Assembly: GCF_003386235.1 (NCBI RefSeq)
Contig: NZ_QRDZ01000014.1
Location: 159,247-223,246, forward strand
DNA length: 64,000 nt
Reading direction: 5' to 3'
Source: Cohnella phaseoli
Lineage (GTDB): Bacteria > Bacillota > Bacilli > Paenibacillales > Paenibacillaceae
Numbering within the stretch: position 1 is the stretch's first letter; each line of letters starts with the position of its first letter. Below the pieces are notes generated by a model that searched no databases, was not told the DNA's origin, and saw only the letters and a list, made by a program, of their open reading frames with translations. The translations under genes were made by a program, and so were the position numbers. Shown here piece after piece: positions 35,924 to 44,882 of this stretch.

Positions 35924-38581
35924 ATGCGCAAAAAGTCGATTGGCTTAGTTGTCAGTTTGAGTCTTCTGGCGGGGGGATGGCAGACCGGAGGAGAGGCGTC
36001 GGCAACCGCCCCGTCGCCTTACGCTTTCGACGGGAAAATGTCGCAGGACACGTTGAATCGTTATTTGTCCCGATCCGCGCAGATCATGGATATGTTCTGG
36101 TTCGATACGGACGCCAGCAAGAAGCAGGAATGGCTGCGTTTCGTTGAGAATACCGGCACCAAGCTGATCGGGCGGGCGGCGATGATCTGGACGAATTTCC
36201 AAGACGACGAGACGATGTTCTATCACTCGGGCCGGATGGCCGATGCCGTTCATGCTCAGGATCCTGAAGTCATCCTGCAGGCGGCCATCTTTGAGACGAC
36301 GGCGCAATCGGTGAATCAAATACCGGTACCGGCTTGGGTGTTCGAAGAGTTCGGGCTGCAGCCGGAAACCCGCAATTTCAGTTACGAGGCGATGCTTTAC
36401 CAGGACGGGAGGTATTCGAATTACTGGGGAACGGGACAGTCCGTTCCCGATATTACGAGCCTCGAAACGCAGATGTTCTTCTTCTACCGGGCGAAGAGAT
36501 TCATCGATCTCGGTTACGAGTCGATCCATTATGGGCAGGTCAGGCTGATGGGCGAAGCGGATCCGTTTTATTTGAACTGGAACCGCCTGCTGAATCGCGT
36601 TCGCGCATATGGGGAAGTTCATGCCAGGAGGCACAACGTTTTATTGGACGCCCACGTGAACGAAGTGTACGACAACGCCAATCCGTTATGGTATACGGCC
36701 AAGGGGCAGTTCAGATATGAAGCGCCGGGCAATACGGGCAATTATTATAATGGCGACGCATCGAGATTGAACCGCGCCGACGGCGCCCAATCGGCCGACG
36801 GGCACTATATCGTGTACAAGCTGGCGAACGCGACCGGCTTTGAGGTCGTCTCTGCGAATTGGGCGGGAGCCGGCGATCAGCCCGACGGTTTCGATCTGTA
36901 CGCGTCCCCGGACGGCCGGAGCTGGACGTCGGTCGGCAAGACGATTCAAGAAATCCAGCGTACGGAATATACGTGGCCGAATTACAAGACGACGAACGCG
37001 AGTCCACTCCCGGCCGGCACGAACTATGTGAAAGTTAGTTGGAAGACGATGCCGAACATCTGGACGGTGCAATTGTTGGACGTGAAGATCAATGCCACCG
37101 GGGCAGCTCTTCACGATACTTTGGAGCAGCCCAATCCCGCCGTGAAGAAACTCGCCTTCGACTTCGTGGGTTATCCCGCCAGGATGAAAGGAGTTCCGAA
37201 TTTCCCTCAGGAAACGAAGCTCGAAGTGAATTACATGGACAGCCTTTACCAAAAAACGATCGGAGGATTAAACCCGCAAGGTTGGGTTACTCCTCATTCC
37301 CCTTATTTGATCGAGTTGGACAATTACGGAGGAAGTAACGGTTCCCCGGGAATCGATTCGCCGTATTGGCCTTGGGGATACGATGAAATCGCCTGGTTCG
37401 CGCATCAGAACGACGACTATCGTCGCTCTTGGTTGAAATATGCCTACGATTGGTTTAGAACGAACGATTCATACGGTCACTTGCAAATGCCTGCCTACCG
37501 AACGTTGGGCAATGCGCCGGTTAACGGAAGCAATGTTTATAACGCGATAACGGCGAGTCTTATTTATCCGAATACGCTCGGAGACGAAGAAGCGATCAAA
37601 GCGATATGGAGCTCCGCGGCTCAGAGCGGAGCGGTCGAAGACGATTTGCGCGACTTGACGAAAATCTATAGGCTCAGCACGAATTTGGCCAAGGACGGCA
37701 GCAATCCCGGTTCCTACGGAGGAGACGGCTCGCGGCTGACGAGAACGTCGAATACGAGCGAATATGTCGTTTACAAAGCTCCATACGTAACCGATCGTAC
37801 GAGACTGACCGGATTCGCGGTCGATACTTGGTTTTCGTCCGCTTCGCCCGTCGCCGACTTTAAGTTTTACGTCTCTTCGGACGACGTCAACTATACGCAC
37901 TATACGCCTAAAAAGGTTACGGTCAACGGGAGCATGACAAAGATCGCCTACATCGGCAGCAGGCTGCCGGTCGGAACCCGATACGTGAAAGTCGAGTTCG
38001 ACAGCGCCTCTTCTTCCGCGGCGAGTCCGCAGATCGGGAAGGTTACGACGTTTTATGCGGACTCCGGTTCCTATAGCGATGGCAGGATCGACGATTTCGA
38101 AAGCTACGGGGGATCGGACCTGGCTCTTAACGCGGCCTACGAGGTCAATCCCAATGCGGATCCGGTAACGGTTTCGTTGGATGCGGCCAACAAAAATGAC
38201 GGCGATTACGGAATGAAATACGAGTATAACGTCGGGGTCTTAACCTATGGAGGGGTAGCGTTGAATCTCGGCGGCGCCGATTGGTCCGGGTACGACGCGC
38301 TTCGCTTCTGGCTCAAGCCGGACGGCTCCAATCGCAATTTAACGATTCAAATGATAACGGCCGGCGGAGATTATTGGGATAAAGTTCTGGATTTATCGGA
38401 TCCGACGGCCAGGATGATCGAGATTCCTTTCAGCGCTTTCGCGAGGCCGTCCTGGCATAGCGGTACCGGACCGATGAACTTGTCGGCGGTCGCGAATCTC
38501 ACGCTCTACGCGGGCGTCGGCACCGGGAGCCCGGGAGCGGGCACGTTGTATTTCGATTCTATCGAAGCGATCAGTTATTAA
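35924..38581 (+). CDS. secreted protein of unknown family with carbohydrate-binding-like modules
   Basis: The 885-residue protein has a signal peptide (probable cleavage after EASA). The core (about 30-250 and 410-560) looks like a glycosidase-type barrel with conserved segments YESIHYGQVRL, LLDAHVNEVYD, LAFDFVGYPAR and YWPWGYDEIAWFAHQ. A module of about 160 residues (250-408), resembling a discoidin/F5-8 type domain (DGFDLYASPDGRSW), interrupts the core. A similar module follows at about 590-705. A last domain (about 715-885, DDFESYGG..., LRFWLKPDG) resembles CBM11/CIA30-like carbohydrate-binding domains. Paralog of the gene at 39511, which lacks the insert and the last domain. I do not recognise the core family; a polysaccharide-degrading role is inferred from context. 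Confidence 0.75.
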   Translation: MRKKSIGLVVSLSLLAGGWQTGGEASATAPSPYAFDGKMSQDTLNRYLSRSAQIMDMFWFDTDASKKQEWLRFVENTGTKLIGRAAMIWTNFQDDETMFYHSGRMADAVHAQDPEVILQAAIFETTAQSVNQIPVPAWVFEEFGLQPETRNFSYEAMLYQDGRYSNYWGTGQSVPDITSLETQMFFFYRAKRFIDLGYESIHYGQVRLMGEADPFYLNWNRLLNRVRAYGEVHARRHNVLLDAHVNEVYDNANPLWYTAKGQFRYEAPGNTGNYYNGDASRLNRADGAQSADGHYIVYKLANATGFEVVSANWAGAGDQPDGFDLYASPDGRSWTSVGKTIQEIQRTEYTWPNYKTTNASPLPAGTNYVKVSWKTMPNIWTVQLLDVKINATGAALHDTLEQPNPAVKKLAFDFVGYPARMKGVPNFPQETKLEVNYMDSLYQKTIGGLNPQGWVTPHSPYLIELDNYGGSNGSPGIDSPYWPWGYDEIAWFAHQNDDYRRSWLKYAYDWFRTNDSYGHLQMPAYRTLGNAPVNGSNVYNAITASLIYPNTLGDEEAIKAIWSSAAQSGAVEDDLRDLTKIYRLSTNLAKDGSNPGSYGGDGSRLTRTSNTSEYVVYKAPYVTDRTRLTGFAVDTWFSSASPVADFKFYVSSDDVNYTHYTPKKVTVNGSMTKIAYIGSRLPVGTRYVKVEFDSASSSAASPQIGKVTTFYADSGSYSDGRIDDFESYGGSDLALNAAYEVNPNADPVTVSLDAANKNDGDYGMKYEYNVGVLTYGGVALNLGGADWSGYDALRFWLKPDGSNRNLTIQMITAGGDYWDKVLDLSDPTARMIEIPFSAFARPSWHSGTGPMNLSAVANLTLYAGVGTGSPGAGTLYFDSIEAISY

Positions 38582-38595
38582 AGGAGGTGTTCCGT

Positions 38596-39507
38596 ATGGG
38601 CATCGATTGTTACAAGCTGGAGGATAAGTTCGTATGGGATTTTTGGTATGCCAGACAAGGGGACGAACATCATGCCTTTTATTTGCAGTATCCAAGAGAG
38701 GGCGACCCGGAATATATCCATTCCCGCCAGAGCGTAGGGCATGCGGTCTCGAAGGATTTGCTGCATTGGGAAGAAAAGCCGACTGCGCTCCAACCGATTC
38801 CAGGGACGTGGAACGACCAGGGAATCGCCACGGGCAGCGTCGTGTTCAAGGATGGTGTTTGGAATATGCTGTACACCGGAAATTCGAGTCGGGACGGAGG
38901 AGGGATCGGCCTAGCCCGAAGCGACGATCTGACGAATTGGACCAAAGTCGGTGAAGCTCCGGTATTTTCGAAACCCGACCCCTTCATCGCGAATTGGGAC
39001 GGAGAAGAGATTCAGGCGTCCCCCCTTGCCGATCCTTACGTTTATCCCGAGGCGATGGATGGCTTTTACTATATGGTCATTAACGCGCAAGAGGTCAATG
39101 CGCCTCAAGGCAGTCGCGGGTGTCAGCTCATGCTGAGGTCCCGGAATCTGACGGATTGGGAGGCGCATAAGATAGCCGCTTATCCACGGAAATTCGAGAG
39201 GATGGAAACGTCCCAAATCTGGAGCCGCAACGGATTATGGTATATGTACTTCGGGGGCGTTACCGGGGACGAGAAATTCGAGAATTGGATTTACGTTTCA
39301 GAGAGCTTCGACGGGCCGTACGAGGCTCGTCCGTGGTCGCGAATCTCGCTGCCGGGAGATTGCTATTTCTATATCGCGAAGGTGGTGGAGGATACGAACG
39401 GACAAGACGTTTTTCTTGCCAATAAAGCGATCGAATCGCTTCTTGGCGGATACAGAATGGTTTACGGAGAAGACGGCTCCGTCATCTTGGCGGAACGGGG
39501 GCGGTAA
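38596..39507 (+). CDS. glycoside hydrolase, GH32/GH43-like five-bladed propeller
   Basis: The 303-residue protein has no signal peptide, so it is cytoplasmic. The fold marks are WDFWYA near the N-terminus (candidate nucleophile or base Asp), LADPYVYPEA (second Asp, like the RDP motif) and RMETSQIW (candidate acid Glu), in the order seen in GH32/GH43/GH68 enzymes. ATG 38596 follows AAAGGAGGTG. It likely cleaves the imported oligosaccharide. Exact family and sugar cannot be told. Confidence 0.75.
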   Translation: MGIDCYKLEDKFVWDFWYARQGDEHHAFYLQYPREGDPEYIHSRQSVGHAVSKDLLHWEEKPTALQPIPGTWNDQGIATGSVVFKDGVWNMLYTGNSSRDGGGIGLARSDDLTNWTKVGEAPVFSKPDPFIANWDGEEIQASPLADPYVYPEAMDGFYYMVINAQEVNAPQGSRGCQLMLRSRNLTDWEAHKIAAYPRKFERMETSQIWSRNGLWYMYFGGVTGDEKFENWIYVSESFDGPYEARPWSRISLPGDCYFYIAKVVEDTNGQDVFLANKAIESLLGGYRMVYGEDGSVILAERGR

Positions 39508-39510
39508 TCC

Positions 39511-41223
39511 GTGCGGAAATGGATCATCGTCGTCGCGGCGGCCTTCCTGTTAGCCGGGATTTGGGCGATGACTGCGGATAAGTTCAGAGGCGGAGGGAAA
39601 CAGGCGGTTTCCGGTTACGCGTTCGACGGTCGCATGTCGCAAGATACGCTGAATCGTTACTTGTCTCGTTCCGTGCAGACCACGTATTTATTTTGGGAGA
39701 ATTCAGATCCGGAGAAGATGCGGGAATGGCTGAGATTTATCAAGAATACCGGCGCGAAGCATATCGGAAGGGCCGCGATGATCTGGACCGAATTCGAATA
39801 CGACGAGACCATGTTCGCCAACGCCGGGCAAATGGCCGAAGCCGTTCATGCCCAGGATCCGGAGGTTATTCTGCAGGCCGGCATCTTCGAGACGACGGCG
39901 AAATCGGTGAACGATATCCCGATACCGGCTTGGGTATTCGAGGAATTCGGACTACCTCGGGAAAACCGGAATTTCAAATATGAAGCTATGCTGTATCCCG
40001 ACGGAAGATATTTGGATAACTGGGGACCGGGACAATCGGTGCCGGACATTACGCAGACGGAGACGCAACTTTTTTTCTTCTATCGGGCCAAAAGATTCAT
40101 CGATCTCGGCTACGAATCGATCCATTTCGGACAAGTGAGGCTGGTAGGAGAAGAAGATACCTCCTATGCGGAATGGAACCGATTGTTGAAACGGATTCGG
40201 GCATACGCAGAGGAGCGCGGCCGGCGGCATAACGTTCTGTTGGACGCGCACACGAACGAAGTGTATGACGACGAGGATTCCTCTTCTTCGAATGCATCCG
40301 ATCGGAAGCTGGCGTTCGATTTCGTGGGGTATCCCGCGCGTGTCAAACCGCTGCTTCATTTTCCCCAGGAAACGAAACTGGAAATCGACTACATGGATTC
40401 CATCTATCGGAACACGATCGGAGGATTGCATCCTCAAGGATGGGTCGCGTCCAACTCGCCGTATTTGATCGAATTGGATAATTATGGAGGCACGAACGGT
40501 ACGCCAGGCAAGAGCGAGCCTTTCTGGCCTTGGGGGTATGACGAGATTGCCTGGTTCGCTCATCAGAGCGACGATTACCGCCGTTCCTGGCTGGCTTATG
40601 CTTACGATTGGATGGAGACGAACGATCCGAACGGACATATCCAGATGCCCGCATACCGAACGCTCGGTTACGCCCCCGTTGGCTCTAACAAAGAGTACAA
40701 CGCGCTCATGTCTAGTAAGTCGTACCCTTCATCGTTTGGTGACGAGGAAACGATCAAGGCGATATGGGAAGACGCCCCAAAATCAGGCATGATCGTGGAT
40801 GAGCATAAGGATTTGACCCGCACGTACAAGCTGAGCAGACGCGTGATCTACGATCAACGTCCGTCTTCTTCGTTCGGAGGGGACGAGAAGAGGCTCACGA
40901 ACGAATCCGGCAACAACGAGTACGTTATCTACAAAGCGCCATTTGCGTCGGGAAAGGGCGTATTGTCAAGCTTTACAGTCGAGGCTTGGCTTGCGGAAAG
41001 CGATCCGTCCGCGGATCTGCGGTTTTACGTCTCGTCGGACGACGACGGGTATGAGCCGTACACTCCGGGTAAAAAGACCGCCGAGAGCGCGGCAAACAAA
41101 ACGATCTATACCGGCGATCATTTTCCGAAAGGGACAAAGTATTTAAAAATCCGGTTTTCGGACAATCCCGGGGCCGCACAAATCGGCAAAGTTACGCTGA
41201 ACTATGAAAGTATCGATGAATAG
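39511..41223 (+). CDS. membrane-anchored or secreted paralog of the 35924 protein
   Basis: The 570-residue protein begins with a hydrophobic segment (IIVVAAAFLLAGIWAM) without a clear cleavage site, so it may be membrane-tethered. The core is collinear with the 885-residue paralog: GYESIHFGQVRL, LLDAHTNEVYD, LAFDFVGYPAR, FWPWGYDEIAWFAHQ. At the site of the paralog's inserted module it has only a short Asp/Ser linker (about 253-266). It keeps the single discoidin-like C-terminal module and lacks the last carbohydrate-binding domain. GTG 39511 follows the propeller gene by three bases. Function not established. Confidence 0.75.
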   Translation: MRKWIIVVAAAFLLAGIWAMTADKFRGGGKQAVSGYAFDGRMSQDTLNRYLSRSVQTTYLFWENSDPEKMREWLRFIKNTGAKHIGRAAMIWTEFEYDETMFANAGQMAEAVHAQDPEVILQAGIFETTAKSVNDIPIPAWVFEEFGLPRENRNFKYEAMLYPDGRYLDNWGPGQSVPDITQTETQLFFFYRAKRFIDLGYESIHFGQVRLVGEEDTSYAEWNRLLKRIRAYAEERGRRHNVLLDAHTNEVYDDEDSSSSNASDRKLAFDFVGYPARVKPLLHFPQETKLEIDYMDSIYRNTIGGLHPQGWVASNSPYLIELDNYGGTNGTPGKSEPFWPWGYDEIAWFAHQSDDYRRSWLAYAYDWMETNDPNGHIQMPAYRTLGYAPVGSNKEYNALMSSKSYPSSFGDEETIKAIWEDAPKSGMIVDEHKDLTRTYKLSRRVIYDQRPSSSFGGDEKRLTNESGNNEYVIYKAPFASGKGVLSSFTVEAWLAESDPSADLRFYVSSDDDGYEPYTPGKKTAESAANKTIYTGDHFPKGTKYLKIRFSDNPGAAQIGKVTLNYESIDE

Positions 41224-41250
41224 CCAATATGAAAAGGATGAATCCCTTCA

Positions 41251-44200
41251 ATGATAAACACCATTGTATTTTATGATCCCGCTTTTCCCTACGACGGCCA
41301 GCGTCCGAGTAACGAGACTATAAACGAGCTTCAGAGCAAATTCAAGGTAGTCGACGCCGAAGGCTTGGCCGATGCTCTTCTCGCCGCGGATGTATTGATT
41401 CAACTTCACGGGCCTTATTTTCCTAAACTGGCATGGGACTCCCTCGTTCGATTTCTTAAGCAGGGCAAAGGCCTCATCCATATTGGGGGAGCACCGTTTC
41501 GAATCCCCGTCAACCGCAATCAGGAAGAATGGGTGGCGGAGGGGGTACAAACGGCCTATCATCGGCAGCTTCGCATTCACGAGGTCCTGAATACGGACGC
41601 GAATCGGATCACTGCGCTGGAGGCCAATCCGGACGTTCCGTTGGCGGCGGGCTGCGAGCAATTGCTAACGATCGAGCCGACCTGTTCGTTCACGCTCCAC
41701 ATGACCCGGACGGACGATCGCCCCGGCGAGCTAGGGTCGAGCGGTCCGATGGACGGTCATATTTATCCTTTGTTGTACGGAGTGTCGGACGAAGGTAGGA
41801 AGCTGTCCGCTCCGATAACGATGATAGAGAATACGAAGGGGGAATACGCGGGCGGACGGTGGTTGTTCGTTAATCAGCGAATTGGACCCGCTTTCTGGGA
41901 AGGCGGCGGCTTGTCCGCGCTTCAGGTTTGGGGGGCGTACTGCGCGGAAGGCGTCACCGAATTGTGGCTTAAGCCGAATTACGCCTGTTACGAGCCCGGG
42001 GAGCAGCCTGTCTTAAGTCTGCATATGCAGACGTTGGGAGCTGCGAACCCTGACGCTGTCGCCAAAGAATGGCGAGTTTCTCTTTCCCTGTACGAAGAGG
42101 GAAGCGACGAGCCCATTTGGACGACCCAGTATAGCTTGCAGTCTTCCCGGGAGCTTAAGATCGAAAGGATGTCCGTTCCCGTTTCGGTCGCTCCGGGTTT
42201 CTACCGCGTCGTGTGCGAAGCGGTATCCGAGTGTGGCGAGCGGCGCGTGCTGAGACAAGGTTTCTGGGGCCGCGACAATCAGCTGCTGAGCGAAGGGGAA
42301 AGACTGACGGTGGGACGCGATTACTTCGTGAAGGCGGGCAAGCCTATGCCGATCGTCGGAATGACGTACATGACTTCCGACGTTTCCCGAAAGTTCCTGT
42401 TCATGCCGAATGCCGGGCTCTGGGATGCGGACATGGCGCATATGAGACGGGCCGGCATCAACCTTATCCGCACCGGAATATGGACGGCTTGGCGCCAGGT
42501 GATGTTCGTGGACGGCCATCCTTACGAGGAAGTGCTCCGATCGATCGACGCTTTTATATTGACGGCTAAGAAACACGGTTTGGAAGTCGTCTTCACGTTC
42601 TTCTCGTTCACTCCGGAGTTGTGGGAGGGAGTCAACCCTTATCTGGATCCACGAAGCGTGGCGGCACAGAAGCGGTTGATCTCCGCGATCGTATCGCGTC
42701 ATTCCGGTTCGACTAACGTTCACTGGGATTTGATCAACGAACCGACGATGTTCGATCCCAAGCGCTTGTTCTCAGGCCCTCGCACAGTGGGAGACACATA
42801 CGAGCAGGCGGCTTTCGCGGAATGGTTGCAAAGCCGCCACCGCGACGTTCGCGTACTGCAAGAGCGCTGGGATATGACCCCCGACGAACTTCCCGGTTTC
42901 TCTTCGGTAGTCTTGCCGCAACCTGAAGAGATCAGCTTCAGTATTATAGATAACGCGATCCCGAAGAGGAACGGGATTTGGTTGGATTACACCTTGTTCA
43001 CGATGGAGATGCACAATAGATGGGCTAAGGACTTGATCTCTACGATTCGTTCGCACAACGGTTCGCAGATGGTGACGGTCGGCCAGGACGAGGGGCTCGG
43101 CTCCCAGAGACCGTCGCCGTTCTTCTATGCGGAAGCGGTCGACTATACGACGGTGCATTCGTGGTGGCTGATGGATCATCTGTTGTGGGATAGCTTGTTC
43201 TCCAAAACTGCGAACAAGCCGAATCTAATTCAAGAGACGGGCATCATGTACGTCGAAACGCCGAACGGGCGGGCGAAGCGGACGGAAACGGAAATTCGCA
43301 ACATTCTGGAGAGAAAATACGCTTACGCTTTCGCGGCGGGCGGAGCCGGAGCGGTTCAGTGGATATGGAATACGAATTATTACATGAACAACGTCAATGA
43401 ATCCAATATCGGAGCGCTGCGAGCGGACGGCACGGAGAAACCCGAAGCGGACGTAAGTTATCGTTACGGCCGTTTTATGGGGGAGATCGGACATTTGTTC
43501 AAGGACAGGGAGCTCGAAGACGTCGTCGTCGTATTCCCGTATTCGAACGATTTCTCGAACCGGAAGCTGGCCTTTGACGCGACGACGAAGTTGACGAGGG
43601 TTCTCGCTTACGAGATGAAGGTTCCGTTTCGCGCGGTCGGGGAATATCATCTGGATTCGCTGGAGCAAGCTCCGCCTAAGCTGATTATCGTTCCTAGTCC
43701 GCATAATTTCAGTAGACAAGCGCTCGACACAATCGTTAATCATGCCAAGGAAAGAGGAGGCGTCGTCTTGTTTACCGGACCGCTAGGATTGGACGAGTAT
43801 TGGCGGCCGGAGTCCCGCTATGCGGATGAGCTTGGGGAATACGAGTTAAGCAACGTCATGAGAGAAGAGGCGATTGAGGTTGACGGCCGCGTGCTGCCGG
43901 TCTCTTACGGAGCGAACCGCATTTCCGAAGTGAATAAGGAATTGCCAAGCGGGAGAGACGGCTCGAATGCGTCCGGGCGTACAACGGAGCCAGCTTCGCT
44001 GTACCGGACCAAGCTTGGCAAAGGGACATTCATCCGTTGTCCGCTGCCGATCGAATTAAACGAGAGATCGGAGGTTATCGCCGAGGTGTACCGGCATGCC
44101 TTGTCTGTCGCGGGGTATCTAACGCCAATGGAATGGATTCAAGGCGGGGAGCTTCACGGAGTGTTCGGATCCAAAGTCGCTTTCGGCGATGGCGCGCTGT

Positions 44201-44385
44201 ACCTGTTCGTATCCGAGTATGGCCGCGATGCCGAGATCGAGATCAGGGATGCCAAAACCGGCCAAGGGTATGCGTTCCTGTTAGAAAGCGAGCGAACGGT
44301 GTTGTTTGCCGCCGACGCAGAAGGGCGACTTGTCTCGGTGTTAGGAGGAGACGAGCTTCTAATCAGGGAGACGGAGCAAAGATAG
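41251..44385 (+). CDS. large clan-A glycoside hydrolase (GH42/GH5-like)
   Basis: The 1044-residue protein has no signal peptide. An N-terminal ThuA/amidotransferase-like domain (about 1-110) and beta-sandwich precede a TIM barrel starting near 350. Catalytic candidates are E497 in WDLINEPTM (acid/base) and E662 in NLIQETGIM (nucleophile), spaced as in clan GH-A. A second amidotransferase-like domain (LIIVPSPHNFSRQALDTIV) follows the barrel, as in GH42 beta-galactosidases. It ends the LacI-controlled operon and probably removes terminal sugars from the imported oligomer. Assignment to GH42 is tentative. Confidence 0.8.
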   Translation: MINTIVFYDPAFPYDGQRPSNETINELQSKFKVVDAEGLADALLAADVLIQLHGPYFPKLAWDSLVRFLKQGKGLIHIGGAPFRIPVNRNQEEWVAEGVQTAYHRQLRIHEVLNTDANRITALEANPDVPLAAGCEQLLTIEPTCSFTLHMTRTDDRPGELGSSGPMDGHIYPLLYGVSDEGRKLSAPITMIENTKGEYAGGRWLFVNQRIGPAFWEGGGLSALQVWGAYCAEGVTELWLKPNYACYEPGEQPVLSLHMQTLGAANPDAVAKEWRVSLSLYEEGSDEPIWTTQYSLQSSRELKIERMSVPVSVAPGFYRVVCEAVSECGERRVLRQGFWGRDNQLLSEGERLTVGRDYFVKAGKPMPIVGMTYMTSDVSRKFLFMPNAGLWDADMAHMRRAGINLIRTGIWTAWRQVMFVDGHPYEEVLRSIDAFILTAKKHGLEVVFTFFSFTPELWEGVNPYLDPRSVAAQKRLISAIVSRHSGSTNVHWDLINEPTMFDPKRLFSGPRTVGDTYEQAAFAEWLQSRHRDVRVLQERWDMTPDELPGFSSVVLPQPEEISFSIIDNAIPKRNGIWLDYTLFTMEMHNRWAKDLISTIRSHNGSQMVTVGQDEGLGSQRPSPFFYAEAVDYTTVHSWWLMDHLLWDSLFSKTANKPNLIQETGIMYVETPNGRAKRTETEIRNILERKYAYAFAAGGAGAVQWIWNTNYYMNNVNESNIGALRADGTEKPEADVSYRYGRFMGEIGHLFKDRELEDVVVVFPYSNDFSNRKLAFDATTKLTRVLAYEMKVPFRAVGEYHLDSLEQAPPKLIIVPSPHNFSRQALDTIVNHAKERGGVVLFTGPLGLDEYWRPESRYADELGEYELSNVMREEAIEVDGRVLPVSYGANRISEVNKELPSGRDGSNASGRTTEPASLYRTKLGKGTFIRCPLPIELNERSEVIAEVYRHALSVAGYLTPMEWIQGGELHGVFGSKVAFGDGALYLFVSEYGRDAEIEIRDAKTGQGYAFLLESERTVLFAADAEGRLVSVLGGDELLIRETEQR

Positions 44386-44429
44386 TAAGTGCAAGAAAGG
44401 GACTGTCCTATAAGTAGGGTGTCGATTTA

Positions 44430-44545
44430 TACGATTTTCCCTACAAACGTTCGTCGTTTGAGCCTGGAGCGAGTTGTTTTGTACGGTTTTTCCCACAAAC
44501 GTCCGCCGTTTAAGCCCGGTTCGAGCTGTGTTGTACGAAATTTCG
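44430..44545 (+). repeat. tandem repeat, two units plus a partial
   Basis: Units of 51 and 52 bases start (T/G)TACG and share TTTTcCC.ACAAACGT.CG.CGTTT.AGCC; a third begins TACGAAATTTCGACTAA. A near match of the last piece, TACGAAATTTCAGCTAA, occurs at about 51594. Confidence 0.6.
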
Positions 44546-44640
44546 ACTAACTTCCCTGCGTAAGCTCATGTGTGCAAATAGATCCGTCATAAAAGTTTAA
44601 TATCCAATAAATTGGAAACGTTGTGATTCATGATTAGTAT

Positions 44641-44736
44641 GGAGACTGCCTCATACGGTCCTGAAACCTGAAATCACCTTATTACGGGTTAACCGTTCCA
44701 TTTCAGGATCGTATAGCATCGTAGGGAGATACATGT
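44641..44736 (+). repeat. long palindromic repeat, copy B
   Basis: It contains CTCATACGGTCCTGAAA and, inverted, TTTCAGGATCGTATAG, flanked by GGAGA..., GGAGATACATG. It aligns with the minus strand of copy A at 24507-24614. It sits between converging genes. Confidence 0.8.
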
Positions 44737-44802
44737 ACGACAACATTCTCTATCGATCATCCTATCGTACGACTCTTTTTACTTATGAGCCAGCCCCTTT
44801 AA

Positions 44803-44882
44803 ACCCGCGAGTAACCAAAGGCTCCTTCTGGTCCGATCTCACCACGATCGCCACGATCGGCAGCCACCGGTACGCGAAATAG
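44803..44882 (+). pseudogene. 3'-terminal fragment of a SleB/CwlJ-type hydrolase gene
   Basis: Eighty bases match the last 80 bases of the wall-hydrolase gene at 31041-31120 with three differences that I can see. They encode RVTKGSFWSDLTTIATIGSH and the following RYAK-stop. There is no upstream part. It begins two bases after the right end of the MITE-like element, so it looks like debris joined to that element. Confidence 0.8.

Larger units (their letters stand above)
44396..44800. mobile_element. MITE-like element with imperfect terminal inverted repeats
   Basis: The 21-base ends match at 17 positions: the left end starts AAAGGGACTGTCC and reads to ATAAGTA (44396-44416); the inverse of the right end (44780-44800) reads AAAGGGGCTGGCTC to ATAAGTA. 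Between them are no plausible genes, only a tandem repeat (44430-44545) and the palindromic repeat copy B (44641-44736). No target-site duplication is obvious. It fills most of the 497-base gap between converging genes. Confidence 0.45.
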
